Below are positions 8,741 through 17,040 of a stretch of 64,000 bases of DNA, one piece after another (the first letter of the stretch is position 1; the number at the start of each line of letters is the position of its first letter). Under the pieces are notes generated by a model. The model had not been told where the DNA came from, did not search any database, and saw only the letters and a list, made by a program, of their open reading frames with translations. The DNA comes from Cyanobacteria bacterium FACHB-502 (GTDB lineage Bacteria > Cyanobacteriota > Cyanobacteriia > Elainellales > Elainellaceae). The DNA lies in the NCBI GenBank assembly GCA_014695325.1, contig JACJNZ010000058.1, positions 1-64,000 on the forward strand, read 5' to 3'. The translations under genes were made by a program, and so were the position numbers.

Positions 8741-11718
8741 CCTATACCAAATCCACTGTTCAAGACTTTGTCGCGGCTGTTCCGCCGTTCGACCAGCTTT
8801 CGCCCAGTGCCTTGTCCTACGCGACTGAGCGGTTTCAGCTCTTGCGTTACCGGATGGGGCAGGCGGTGCTGGTGCGCGATCGACTCCCCAATCAGGTCTG
8901 TATTGTTTATCAGGGACAGGTGCGGCTACTGGGCTATGATCCCCGGACGCAAAAGCCTGTGACGCTGCAACTGCTTCAGCCGGGAGCTATTTTTGGCTGG
9001 GTGGGGCTGGTGCGCGGTGTCCCTTGTGAAACGGTGATCGCCTCGACGGAAACAATCTGCCTCACCCTATCAGCCACCGATTTTCTGGCGTTGCTGGAGC
9101 GAGAACCGACCTTAGCCAGTGCGTTTCGCCAGCGTGCGCCGCTGATGGAAGTCTTTGACCTGCTGGGCACAGAGCTACACCGTCAGGCAAATGGCGATGC
9201 TGACTTGAAAGAGCTATCGTTTCAGGCAGAAACCGAAGCGGTGGTATGCAACCTGCCCCCCGGACGGACTCCGATCGCCCAGCTTGAACAAAATCGGATC
9301 TGGCTCGTAAGCGGCGGCGGCGAAATTGAAAATTTCCCGGTCGGAAGTCGGCTGACGCTAAACGGTCGGCTCAGCGGCGTTGAAGTGACGGGCAGCCGGC
9401 CTGCGCGAATTGTGGGCTTTCCAGAGATCCTGACCGAACAAATTGCTGATGCCACCCCGGAGCCGATCGAATCAGCGGCGATCGAGCCAGAGCTTGAAAT
9501 TCCCTACGCGCCCGATCGTCCCGGAGAAGCTGATCCCAGTCTCACGGCGGATAAAAAATCCTCTGGGCGGCCCAATTATCCCTTTGTGCGCGGCAAGGGT
9601 GAGCTGGACGAAGCAATGGCTTGTATGCAGATGCTCTGCAAGCACTTCAATATGCCGTTCCGCAGCGATGTGGTGAAGCGCGTTTTGGTGAGTCAGTCGC
9701 AGCGGATGGGCGCCGTCTCCCTGGAGCTGTGTGGCGCGGTTGCCGAAATGATGGGCTTGAATGCTCAGCTTGTGGTAGCTCCAGCCAATGCGATCGGTCG
9801 TATCGAGGGTCCGGCTCTGCTGAAGTGGCAGGATGGAATTGTGCTGCTGTATGAAGCGAGCGAACGTGAACTGGTGATTGCTGATCCCCAAAGCGGCATT
9901 CGGCGACGCAAACCTGCGGATTTTGCTGAAACCTGGGGACAGCAGGGTGAGATCCTGCTGCTGAAATCGACCAAGCAAACGCCGCAGCAGCGATTTGGAT
10001 TGAACTGGTTTTTGCCAGCCGTCCAGAAACACAAGCGGGTGCTGATCGAAGTCTTCATTGCCTCTTTCTTTGTGCAGCTCTTTGCCTTGGCGAATCCCCT
10101 GATGGTGCAGGTGATCATCGATAAGGTGATTGTGCAGAAAAGCATCGCCACGCTGCATGTTTTGGGGTTTCTGCTGCTGGCACTGGCACTCTTTGAGGCG
10201 CTTCTCACCAGTGTACGAACGTATTTGTTTGTGGACACCACGAACCGGATCGATATGTCGCTTGGCTCAGAGATTATCGATCACCTGCTGCGGCTGCCGC
10301 TGCGCTACTTTGAACGTCGTCCGGTTGGAGAACTGGCAACACGGATCAATGAGCTGGAAAATATTCGGCAGTTCCTCACCGGGACGGCTCTGACCGTGGT
10401 GCTGGATGCGATATTCTCCGTGATCTACATTGTGGTGATGTTTGTTTATAGCTGGCTGCTGACGCTGGTGTCGCTGCTGACGATTCCCCTGTTTATTCTG
10501 CTGGCAGTGTTCGCTTCACCCCTGATTCGTAACCAGCTTCGCGTTAAGGCGGAGCGAAACGCTGAAACCCAGTCTTATCTGGTGGAAGTGGTTTCAGGGA
10601 TTCAGACCGTCAAAGCCCAGAATATGGAGCTACGGGCACGCTGGCAGTGGCAGCAACGCTATGCCCGATATGTCAGTGCAGGCTTTAAAACCGTTCTCAC
10701 TTCCACGACTGCCGGGTCTGCCAGCAACTTCCTGAACCAGCTTTCGGGTCTGCTGGTGATCTGGGTCGGAGCTTATTTGGTGCTGCAAGGTCAGCTCTCA
10801 CTCGGTCAGCTCATCGCCTTCCGAATTATTGCCGGATATGTGACGAGTCCGCTGCTGCGTCTGGCGCAACTTTGGCAAAACTTCCAGGAAGTGGGTCTGT
10901 CGATCGAACGACTCAGCGACATTGTAGACTCGGCTCCCGAAGCGGATGAAACCGATCGCCAAAATATCCCGATGCCTCCAATTCAGGGTCAGGTTAAGTT
11001 TGACGACGTTTCGTTCCGGTTTGGCACGAGTGGACCGTGGCAGCTCACCAACGTCAGTCTGGAGTTTCCTGCAGGCGCGTTTGTCGGGATTGTGGGTCAG
11101 AGCGGTTCCGGGAAGAGTACGCTGATGAAGCTGCTGCCCCGACTCTATGATTTGGAAGAAGGGCGAATCATTATCGACGGCTACGACATCAGCAAAGTCG
11201 AACTCTACTCGCTGCGACAGCAAATTGGCATCGTGCCTCAAGATACCCTGCTGTTTGAAGGTAGTGTGCAGGAGAATATTGCCCTCACCTGTCCCAATGC
11301 TTCGGCGGAAGAAATCATCCGGGCGGCTCAGGCGGCGGCGGCGCACGACTTCATCATGGAACTGCCCAACGGCTACAACACGCGAGTGGGTGAACGCGGA
11401 GCTTCCCTTTCGGGTGGACAGCGGCAGCGGATTGCGATCGCCCGCACGGTGCTGCAAAACCCGCGTCTGCTGATTCTGGACGAAGCGACCAGCGCACTGG
11501 ACTATGACTCGGAGCGGCGCGTTTGCCTGAATTTGGCAGAGGTGTTTAGCGATCGAACCGTATTTTTCATCACGCACCGACTTAGCACAATTCGCAATGC
11601 CGATATTATTTTGATGATGGATAAAGGTTCGCCTGTTGAAATTGGTACGCATGATGAACTCATGGCGCTGCGGGGACGCTACTATGCCCTCTATCAGCAG
11701 CAGGAAGCTGAAATGTAG
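8737..11718 (+). CDS. Type I secretion ABC exporter with cyclic-nucleotide-binding and degenerate C39 domains
   Basis: This 993-residue inner-membrane exporter has four parts. Residues about 15-135 form a cyclic-nucleotide-binding-like domain (VLVRDRLPNQVCIVYQGQVRLLG, LQPGAIFGWVGL). Residues about 288-410 form a peptidase-C39-like domain whose expected DCG catalytic motif reads DEA (LDEAMACMQMLC) and whose usual His region reads WQDGIVLLY, so it is probably an inactive substrate-docking domain as in HlyB. A six-helix membrane domain spans about 430-710. The nucleotide-binding domain has Walker A GQSGSGKST near 787, signature LSGGQRQR near 891 and Walker B LLILDEAT near 912. Its ATG overlaps the isomerase stop. 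With the HlyD-type protein it should form a type I secretion channel. The cargo is unknown. Confidence 0.95.
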   Translation: MTYTKSTVQDFVAAVPPFDQLSPSALSYATERFQLLRYRMGQAVLVRDRLPNQVCIVYQGQVRLLGYDPRTQKPVTLQLLQPGAIFGWVGLVRGVPCETVIASTETICLTLSATDFLALLEREPTLASAFRQRAPLMEVFDLLGTELHRQANGDADLKELSFQAETEAVVCNLPPGRTPIAQLEQNRIWLVSGGGEIENFPVGSRLTLNGRLSGVEVTGSRPARIVGFPEILTEQIADATPEPIESAAIEPELEIPYAPDRPGEADPSLTADKKSSGRPNYPFVRGKGELDEAMACMQMLCKHFNMPFRSDVVKRVLVSQSQRMGAVSLELCGAVAEMMGLNAQLVVAPANAIGRIEGPALLKWQDGIVLLYEASERELVIADPQSGIRRRKPADFAETWGQQGEILLLKSTKQTPQQRFGLNWFLPAVQKHKRVLIEVFIASFFVQLFALANPLMVQVIIDKVIVQKSIATLHVLGFLLLALALFEALLTSVRTYLFVDTTNRIDMSLGSEIIDHLLRLPLRYFERRPVGELATRINELENIRQFLTGTALTVVLDAIFSVIYIVVMFVYSWLLTLVSLLTIPLFILLAVFASPLIRNQLRVKAERNAETQSYLVEVVSGIQTVKAQNMELRARWQWQQRYARYVSAGFKTVLTSTTAGSASNFLNQLSGLLVIWVGAYLVLQGQLSLGQLIAFRIIAGYVTSPLLRLAQLWQNFQEVGLSIERLSDIVDSAPEADETDRQNIPMPPIQGQVKFDDVSFRFGTSGPWQLTNVSLEFPAGAFVGIVGQSGSGKSTLMKLLPRLYDLEEGRIIIDGYDISKVELYSLRQQIGIVPQDTLLFEGSVQENIALTCPNASAEEIIRAAQAAAAHDFIMELPNGYNTRVGERGASLSGGQRQRIAIARTVLQNPRLLILDEATSALDYDSERRVCLNLAEVFSDRTVFFITHRLSTIRNADIILMMDKGSPVEIGTHDELMALRGRYYALYQQQEAEM

Positions 11719-11862
11719 TGTGCATCTATCACGGATGGTTTCTCAGATATTCTCTAAGATGGATGCAGAGGGAGCCATTTCCGCTTTGGAATACACCGAG
11801 TCTTGCAGTTTTCCTTCACTCAGTCCCCCTTAATCCACGATCCGCAAAGGAGCTTTCTTGCA

Positions 11863-13446
11863 ATGAACGGAAGGAACGGAGCCGGAAAAAACGGCAAATC
11901 GAGCAGTCTTGCCCCCCTGAAAGTGCCCGCTCACCAAAACGGCAACGGCAAACAGAGCCGGGCGGAGCTAGCAGAGACCGGAGCTGCTGAAGATAAGCTG
12001 ATTCGGGCAGAATCCTTCGATCAGCCAATTCTGTTGCAGCAAACTAGTTTGTGGTCGCGCTGTATTCTCTGGGGGATTATGGGCGTGGCTGGCTTTGTGA
12101 TCGTCTGGGCAGCGGTTGCTCAAATCGAAGAAGCCGTTCCTGCTGCCGGACAGCTCCAGCCTGAACAAAGCGTGCAGCCCATTCAGGCTCCGGTGGGCGG
12201 TGTGGTGCAGGAAATCCTGGTGAAAGATGGGCAGAGCGTGAACAAAGGCGATCTGCTGATTCGGTTTGACCCAACGGCTGCGGCAGCCCAGGAAAAATCG
12301 CTCGAACAGGTCAAAGCCTCGCTGACTCGCCAGAATCAGTTTTACCGTTCTCAGTTGGCGGGTTCTGTGGCTCCCAGTTTAGCGACCGCTCAGCAGCTTA
12401 ATCTGTCTCCCGAAGTGCTGTCGCTCACCGAAAACCGCTCAGCTCTGCTGGCTGAAAATCAGCTTTATCGGGCACAGTTCGGCGGCAGCGGTGCAGGTCT
12501 TTCGCCAGAGCAGCAGATTCGTCTGCAAGCCAGCCAACAGGAATCTAGCACCAGAGCGGCGGCGGCTCAGTTTGAAGTGGCTCAGCTTCAACAGCAGCTT
12601 ACCCAGACCGAACAGCAGCTTGCCTCGACCCGGCAAAGTCTAGCAATCGACGAAAAAATTTATAGCGATCTGGCTCCGCTATTGGTTGACGGCGGCATTG
12701 CCCGAATTCAGGTGGTGAAGCAAGAGCAGCAGGTGATTCAGTCCCGGTCAGAAGCCAATCGTTTGGCTCAGGAAGCGGCACGGCTGCGCTTTTCGATCGC
12801 CCAGGCTCAGCAAAAGCTGCAAAATACTGTTGCCACTACCAACACTGATCTGCTCAGCAAAATTGCTGAAAACGACAAAAGAATTGCGGACATTGATAGC
12901 CAAATCAATAAGGCGATTCTAGACAACGAAAACCGCATTTCTGAAATTGACAGCCAGCTCAGCCAGGCGAAACAAACCCTGCGCTATCAGGAACTTCGGG
13001 CGCCGATCGATGGCGTTGTCTTTGATCTGCAAGCTAAGGGATCCGGATTTGTCGCGAACAGTACCGAGCCGATTCTGAAAATTGTGCCGAGCAATGCGCT
13101 GGTGGCTGAGGTCTTTATCACCAATCAGGACATTGGCTTTGTTGCCGAAGGATTGCCGGTCGATGTGCGCGTAGACTCGTTTCCATTTAGTGAATTTGGC
13201 GATATCAAAGGCAAAATCATCAACATTGGCTCGGATGCGCTACCGCCGGATCAAAACCATCAGTTTTATCGTTTTCCGGCAAAGATTCAGCTTGATCAGC
13301 AGTATCTTGCAGTGAACGGCAACAAGATTCCGCTCCAATCCGGGATGTCGATCAGCGCGAACATCATTACCCGCAAGCGCTCGGTGATGAGCATCTTTAC
13401 CGATTCCTTCTCGCGGAAAGTGGATAGCGTTAGAACGGTTCGATAA
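11863..13446 (+). CDS. HlyD-family membrane fusion (periplasmic adaptor) protein
   Basis: The protein (527 aa from this start) bridges the inner-membrane exporter and an outer-membrane TolC-like channel. After a low-complexity N-terminal tail comes one membrane helix (ILWGIMGVAGFVIVWAAVAQ), then the biotinyl-lipoyl half-motif PIQAPVGGVVQEILVKDGQSVNKGDLLIRFD, a long Gln-rich coiled coil of about 230 residues, and the second lipoyl half LRAPIDGVVFDLQ leading into the beta-barrel. The start is taken at ATG 11863 because AAAGGAG at 11846-11852 precedes it; an upstream in-frame start at 11803 would add 20 residues without a ribosome site. It follows the exporter by 144 bases and completes the operon. 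No TolC gene is in the window. Confidence 0.95.
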   Translation: MNGRNGAGKNGKSSSLAPLKVPAHQNGNGKQSRAELAETGAAEDKLIRAESFDQPILLQQTSLWSRCILWGIMGVAGFVIVWAAVAQIEEAVPAAGQLQPEQSVQPIQAPVGGVVQEILVKDGQSVNKGDLLIRFDPTAAAAQEKSLEQVKASLTRQNQFYRSQLAGSVAPSLATAQQLNLSPEVLSLTENRSALLAENQLYRAQFGGSGAGLSPEQQIRLQASQQESSTRAAAAQFEVAQLQQQLTQTEQQLASTRQSLAIDEKIYSDLAPLLVDGGIARIQVVKQEQQVIQSRSEANRLAQEAARLRFSIAQAQQKLQNTVATTNTDLLSKIAENDKRIADIDSQINKAILDNENRISEIDSQLSQAKQTLRYQELRAPIDGVVFDLQAKGSGFVANSTEPILKIVPSNALVAEVFITNQDIGFVAEGLPVDVRVDSFPFSEFGDIKGKIINIGSDALPPDQNHQFYRFPAKIQLDQQYLAVNGNKIPLQSGMSISANIITRKRSVMSIFTDSFSRKVDSVRTVR

Positions 13447-13506
13447 CTTCGAGAACGGTTCGATCGCCGTTTGGAACAACAATTCGCGATCGGCTTCTCG
13501 ATGTGC

Positions 13507-13512
13507 TATTCT
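13507..13512 (+). promoter_or_regulatory. Probable -10 element of the SRP RNA gene
   Basis: TATTCT preceded by an extended TG (13504-13505) lies six bases before the expected 5' end of the SRP RNA, the correct distance for a sigma-70 -10 box. No clear -35 hexamer is seen. Confidence 0.5.
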
Positions 13513-13517
13513 AAAAG

Positions 13518-13613
13518 AGACCTGGACTCATGCAATTACAACGCCCAAACTTTGTCAGGACCGGAAGGTAGCAGCAATACGGGATGCTTGCAATCGGCGT
13601 GAACTCCGGGTCT
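13518..13613 (+). ncRNA. ffs: Small bacterial signal recognition particle RNA (4.5S type)
   Basis: The apical domain sequence caggaccggaaggtagcagc at 13556-13575 and the following ataCGGG are the conserved Ffh-binding tetraloop and asymmetric loops of bacterial SRP RNA. The ends agacctggactc (13518 on) and gaactccgggtct (to 13613) pair to close a single long hairpin of about 96 nt. A T run at 13613-13617 directly follows the closing helix and serves as the transcription end. The RNA combines with Ffh to target nascent membrane proteins. Confidence 0.94.
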
Positions 13614-13785
13614 TTTTGTTGGATGGTTATTTGTTGAATAGTTTTAATTAAGTAATTCCATTGATTTTTATTGGGTAATTTCCCCTCAGGTGGTTGGGTA
13701 ATTTCCCGCTCAGGAGCAGCGACGGAACCGATCGCATTTTGTAAGCTAGAGAAAAACTAGTCCTTGCAAACAGGAAGCTTCAGCG

Positions 13786-14181
13786 ATGGCAGGTCTTGGT
13801 GATTTCGTTCAAAAAGCATTTTATTTAGGTGTGGGAGCTGCCTCCTACGCGGCTGAAAAAGCAGGCGGTAAACTAGCAGGTTTGCGGGTTCAGGCGCAAA
13901 AGCTGGCAGACGAGATGGTGGCACGCGGCGAGATTACTGCCGAAGATGCGAAGCGGATAGTCGATGAAATGATGAATCGGGCACAGCAAGAGCAGCCGTC
14001 TGTGAATGAGCCGCGATCGACCGAACCGCGCCGGATTGAGATTTTAACCGACGACGAACCTGAGCCTGCCGCGGACGCTGCCGCGGAGACGAAAGCCGCT
14101 GGACCGGAATCTAATGTCGATGACTTGCGAGCACAAGTTGCAAAACTTCAAGAAGAACTGCGGCGGCTCAAACGAGAGTAG
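13786..14181 (+). CDS. Phasin-like coiled-coil protein
   Basis: The 131-residue protein begins with an amphipathic helix (DFVQKAFYLGVGAASYAAEKAG), has the segment LADEMVARGEITAEDAKRIVDEM that is typical of phasin / polyhydroxyalkanoate granule-associated-like proteins, then an acidic Ala/Glu/Pro linker, and ends with a leucine-zipper-like coiled coil (VDDLRAQVAKLQEELRRLKRE minus its edges). Phasins coat hydrophobic granules; in cyanobacteria members of this group are widespread even where granules are not proven, so the role is open. No PHA synthesis gene is nearby. The following four-cysteine protein starts 44 bases downstream and may be co-transcribed. Confidence 0.75.
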   Translation: MAGLGDFVQKAFYLGVGAASYAAEKAGGKLAGLRVQAQKLADEMVARGEITAEDAKRIVDEMMNRAQQEQPSVNEPRSTEPRRIEILTDDEPEPAADAAAETKAAGPESNVDDLRAQVAKLQEELRRLKRE

Positions 14182-14225
14182 AGTAGTCACAATAGGCAAC
14201 TCACTAAACATTACCTTCGCAGTTT

Positions 14226-14705
14226 ATGGATGGCTGGCAACAGGATTGGCTCCGGTCTTTAGACTCGGTGACGAAAGAAGTGGAGCAATTTTTTGAAAAC
14301 GTTGGGCGTGAATTAGATGATTTCGCAGATGCTGTGATTGAGTTTTCCGAAGAAGTGATGGAAGAAGTGGAGCGATCGATCGTTCCGAAACTCGATCAGT
14401 TGGATCATCAAATTGCGGATTGGGTTGAACCCGTGATTCAGATAGTTCTGGGCATGGAAACCACGCTCGATCGTGCCGTTGAACCTGTGACGCACACCGT
14501 TGAACCCTGGCTGAATCAACATCCGGTTTGTATTGGCTGTCAGCATTACCACGGGCAAGTTTATGGCGGAAATTTGCTGATTTGTGCCATGCATCCCTTT
14601 GGCATAGAAGAGGGCGTTGATCAGTGCGCGGATAAGGAACTCGTTTCCTGGTCGTTTCCTGCCCTGCATTCCCAATCCTCTGACCTGACTGATGATCAGT
14701 ACTAA
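14226..14705 (+). CDS. Hypothetical protein with four-cysteine metal-binding-like C-terminus
   Basis: The 159-residue product has two parts. The first 98 residues are an acidic amphipathic helix with repeated VEP motifs (WVEPVIQ, AVEPVTH, TVEPW). The C-terminal part holds Cys102-x2-Cys105 (PVCIGCQHYHG), Cys120 (NLLICAMHP) and Cys134 (DQCADKE), plus several His residues, spacing that would suit a zinc or iron-sulphur site. I recall similar C-terminal segments in uncharacterised cyanobacterial proteins but cannot name a family. It is followed by a strong terminator at 14788-14814. No signal peptide or membrane helix. Confidence 0.75.
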   Translation: MDGWQQDWLRSLDSVTKEVEQFFENVGRELDDFADAVIEFSEEVMEEVERSIVPKLDQLDHQIADWVEPVIQIVLGMETTLDRAVEPVTHTVEPWLNQHPVCIGCQHYHGQVYGGNLLICAMHPFGIEEGVDQCADKELVSWSFPALHSQSSDLTDDQY

Positions 14706-14787
14706 GCAACTTGCCGATTTTTCTCTGAATATTCCGGGCGAGCTGCTGCTTATCCGTAGAAGGAATTGGTAGATGCACCCTGATTGT

Positions 14788-14814
14788 TCCCCTGGTTCAC
14801 CCAGGGGATTTTTT
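14788..14814 (+). terminator. Rho-independent terminator
   Basis: A perfect eight-base-pair stem tcccctgg / ccagggga with a five-base loop is followed by six T residues. It lies 83 bases after the four-cysteine protein gene and ends the rightward unit before the convergent pabB-pabC gene. Confidence 0.9.
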
Positions 14815-14847
14815 ATTTGTCGCCATCTGGGTTCGCCTGTAACAGGT

Positions 14848-16719
14848 TCAACTTTTAACTGTAACCAGTTCAACCGCAACAAATTTTCGCACCGAGTTAA
14901 TCAACCCGATTCGATCGCATTCACTCAATTCGCTGATTTGAATCCTTCGTTCTTTCAGCTTGTTTGTTGCCAGCAGTTCTGCGCGATAGGTTCCCGCTAA
15001 TAAACCCGATTCGATCGGCGGTGTAAAAGCCTGTCCATCTTTTTCTATCACTAAATTTCCAATACAAAATTCTGTAACTTCTCCTCGATCGTTCCACAGC
15101 AAGACTTCTTCTGCGGGAAAACAGGCTTGCTTAACCCGTTCATAAATCGATCGTTCTGTGGTTTTGTGATACAGGAAGGGATAATTTGAGTCGATTGGAA
15201 AAGGGGCAAGCTGAGCTCTGATCGTATGTTGGGCAGTGGCCCAAGGCCGATAGCTTAATTCAAACTTGCCCGATCGCGAAACGGTTAGATGTACTTTATA
15301 TTCCTGACCTGCTCCTCTGCTCAACCTGCTTTCTCCATCCTTCATTGAAGAATTGAGAGAACCTATGGAGGACTGCCGACATTCCGCTAACATTCGATCG
15401 GCTTGCTCCAGAAGTGCCTGCTCAAGGGTCACAAGATCGATCGCATTGCCAAAATAATCGGCGGATTGTTGCAAACGCTGAAGGTGACGCTCGAGCAAGA
15501 AATATCCGGTTGTGGGTGTCCAGAGAATGGTTTCGAGCAGATCAAAAGCGGGCTGCGATCGGGTGAGAATTTGCGCTTTGGTGTAGCACTCTTGCAGTTC
15601 GGCAGTGTCGGCTGAATCCCACACAATGCCACCTCCGGTTCCGTATTCTGCGGTGTGTGTGGTGCGATCAATCAGAATGGTGCGAATTGCGACGTTGAAC
15701 TGAGCTTTCAGCGATGTCCCTGCTCCGGGTTGAATCCAACCGATCGTTCCGGTATAGAGCCTGCGAGGATCGGTTTCCAGTGCTGTAATAATTTCCATTG
15801 TGCGGGCTTTCGGCGCACCCGTAATCGAGGCAGGCGGAAACATTGCCTGAAAAATCTCGGTCATCGACGCAGCTGTATTACACTGCACAGTGCTGGTCAT
15901 TTGCCACAGCGTCGGATATTGCTCCAGGTCAAACAGTCCGGGAACTGAGACAGAACCAACCTCGGCGATCTGTCCCATGTCGTTTCGCACCATGTCTACG
16001 ATCATCAGATTTTCTGCCCGATTTTTCTCAGACAGAGTCAGTTCAATCGCCTGCTGACAGTCGCGCTCATGCCATAGCCCACGGGCGATCGTACCTTTCA
16101 TCGGACGCGAAACCAGCCGACGATTCTCCAGGGTAAAAAACAGTTCCGGGGATGCCGAGCAGATATACCAGTCGGGAAGCTGCAAAAACGCGCCATAGCC
16201 CGCACCCTGCGCCTGAATTAACTGCAAGAAAAGCTGAAACGGATCGCTCTCGAAAGCCGATCGCAGCCGAAATGTATAGTTGACCTGATAGGTATCTCCG
16301 GCGTGAATTCTGTGCTTAATTTGCTGAATTGCCGATCGATATTCTCCATCCCCAATTGATGGCTGCCAATCGAGCGGCGACAGAGAAACTGGATTCGCAG
16401 GCAGTTCAACAATCTGCGGCGGAGCAAATAGCCCAAACCAGATCAGGGGAAAATTAGCCGGGTGAACGGTCAGTGTTAGATCAAAGGCAGGAGCGGCTTC
16501 ATAGGCAATCATTCCAGCAGCGTGAAGCGATTCGCGGGTGACCCGCTGTTCAATGTCTTGCAGCATGGGCACGACCTGATCGATCGCCTGTGTCGTGTAA
16601 ATTGCGATCGGCTGCTGAAACAAAAGCCACTGACGGCGATCCGCATCGTGTAGCAAAATTGAATGATTAGACAGCGAAAAATCAGGCTGGGCAGCAGTCA
16701 TCGGCTCTTTCCATCGCAC
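14848..16719 (-). CDS. pabB: Aminodeoxychorismate synthase component I fused to aminodeoxychorismate lyase
   Basis: The 623-residue protein joins two steps of p-aminobenzoate (folate) synthesis. Residues about 115-385 are the chorismate-binding domain: VNYTFRLRS, SRPMKGTIARG, VDMVRNDMGQI, PPASITGAPK and EYGTGGGIVWDS. Residues about 395-623 are a class IV PLP aminotransferase-like lyase (PabC): the PLP lysine lies in FLYHKTTERSIY and the GEVTEFCIGNLVI segment follows. Component I makes aminodeoxychorismate with ammonia delivered by a separate PabA glutaminase, not present here. PabB-PabC fusions are known in many bacteria. An alternative start at 16701 (MTAAQ) would remove six residues; neither has a clear ribosome site. 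Confidence 0.93.
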   Translation of the reverse strand: MRWKEPMTAAQPDFSLSNHSILLHDADRRQWLLFQQPIAIYTTQAIDQVVPMLQDIEQRVTRESLHAAGMIAYEAAPAFDLTLTVHPANFPLIWFGLFAPPQIVELPANPVSLSPLDWQPSIGDGEYRSAIQQIKHRIHAGDTYQVNYTFRLRSAFESDPFQLFLQLIQAQGAGYGAFLQLPDWYICSASPELFFTLENRRLVSRPMKGTIARGLWHERDCQQAIELTLSEKNRAENLMIVDMVRNDMGQIAEVGSVSVPGLFDLEQYPTLWQMTSTVQCNTAASMTEIFQAMFPPASITGAPKARTMEIITALETDPRRLYTGTIGWIQPGAGTSLKAQFNVAIRTILIDRTTHTAEYGTGGGIVWDSADTAELQECYTKAQILTRSQPAFDLLETILWTPTTGYFLLERHLQRLQQSADYFGNAIDLVTLEQALLEQADRMLAECRQSSIGSLNSSMKDGESRLSRGAGQEYKVHLTVSRSGKFELSYRPWATAQHTIRAQLAPFPIDSNYPFLYHKTTERSIYERVKQACFPAEEVLLWNDRGEVTEFCIGNLVIEKDGQAFTPPIESGLLAGTYRAELLATNKLKERRIQISELSECDRIGLINSVRKFVAVELVTVKS

Positions 16720-16734
16720 AGGCTTTAATTATGG

Positions 16735-16973
16735 CGAATTTATAGCGAACCTATGGCGGACAAAAGTCGAATTTATAGCGAATTAATTACAGGTCGATCG
16801 TGCATTTTATTCGATCGTTGCTGTGAGTGTATCCGGTTCTACAAGTAATTCTGTTCATGAGAGTTATATCATCTATATTTCGAGGGATGGAGGAGGGATC
16901 GAGGATTGCCTAAAATCGCCTCAATTTATGAATCAAATTATTAGATTCAAATTATTAGATTCAAATCACTGAT
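16735..16973. repeat. Direct and tandem short repeats in a divergent intergenic region
   Basis: The 321-base gap between the pabB-pabC gene and the glycosyltransferase gene holds no gene. The 15-mer cgaatttatagcgaa occurs at 16735-16749 and 16768-16782, and the 14-mer tcaaattattagat occurs twice in tandem at 16933-16946 and 16947-16960, with a third degraded copy to about 16973. No confident promoter hexamers are seen. Confidence 0.85.
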
Positions 16974-17040
16974 TCAACCTGACGATTTTCAGAACCTTCT
17001 AACCCTGATCCTCTGATTCTCTCAATCTGCTCCAAGCCCT

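Noticed and set aside
10798-11652. 284-codon antisense frame inside the exporter ATPase domain
   Set aside because: It mirrors Walker A, signature and Walker B codons of the real gene and has no independent features.
14740-14780. tRNA-like fragment (agaaggaattggtagatgc) near the terminator
   Set aside because: It resembles a D-arm only; no acceptor stem, anticodon arm or T-loop can be assembled around it.
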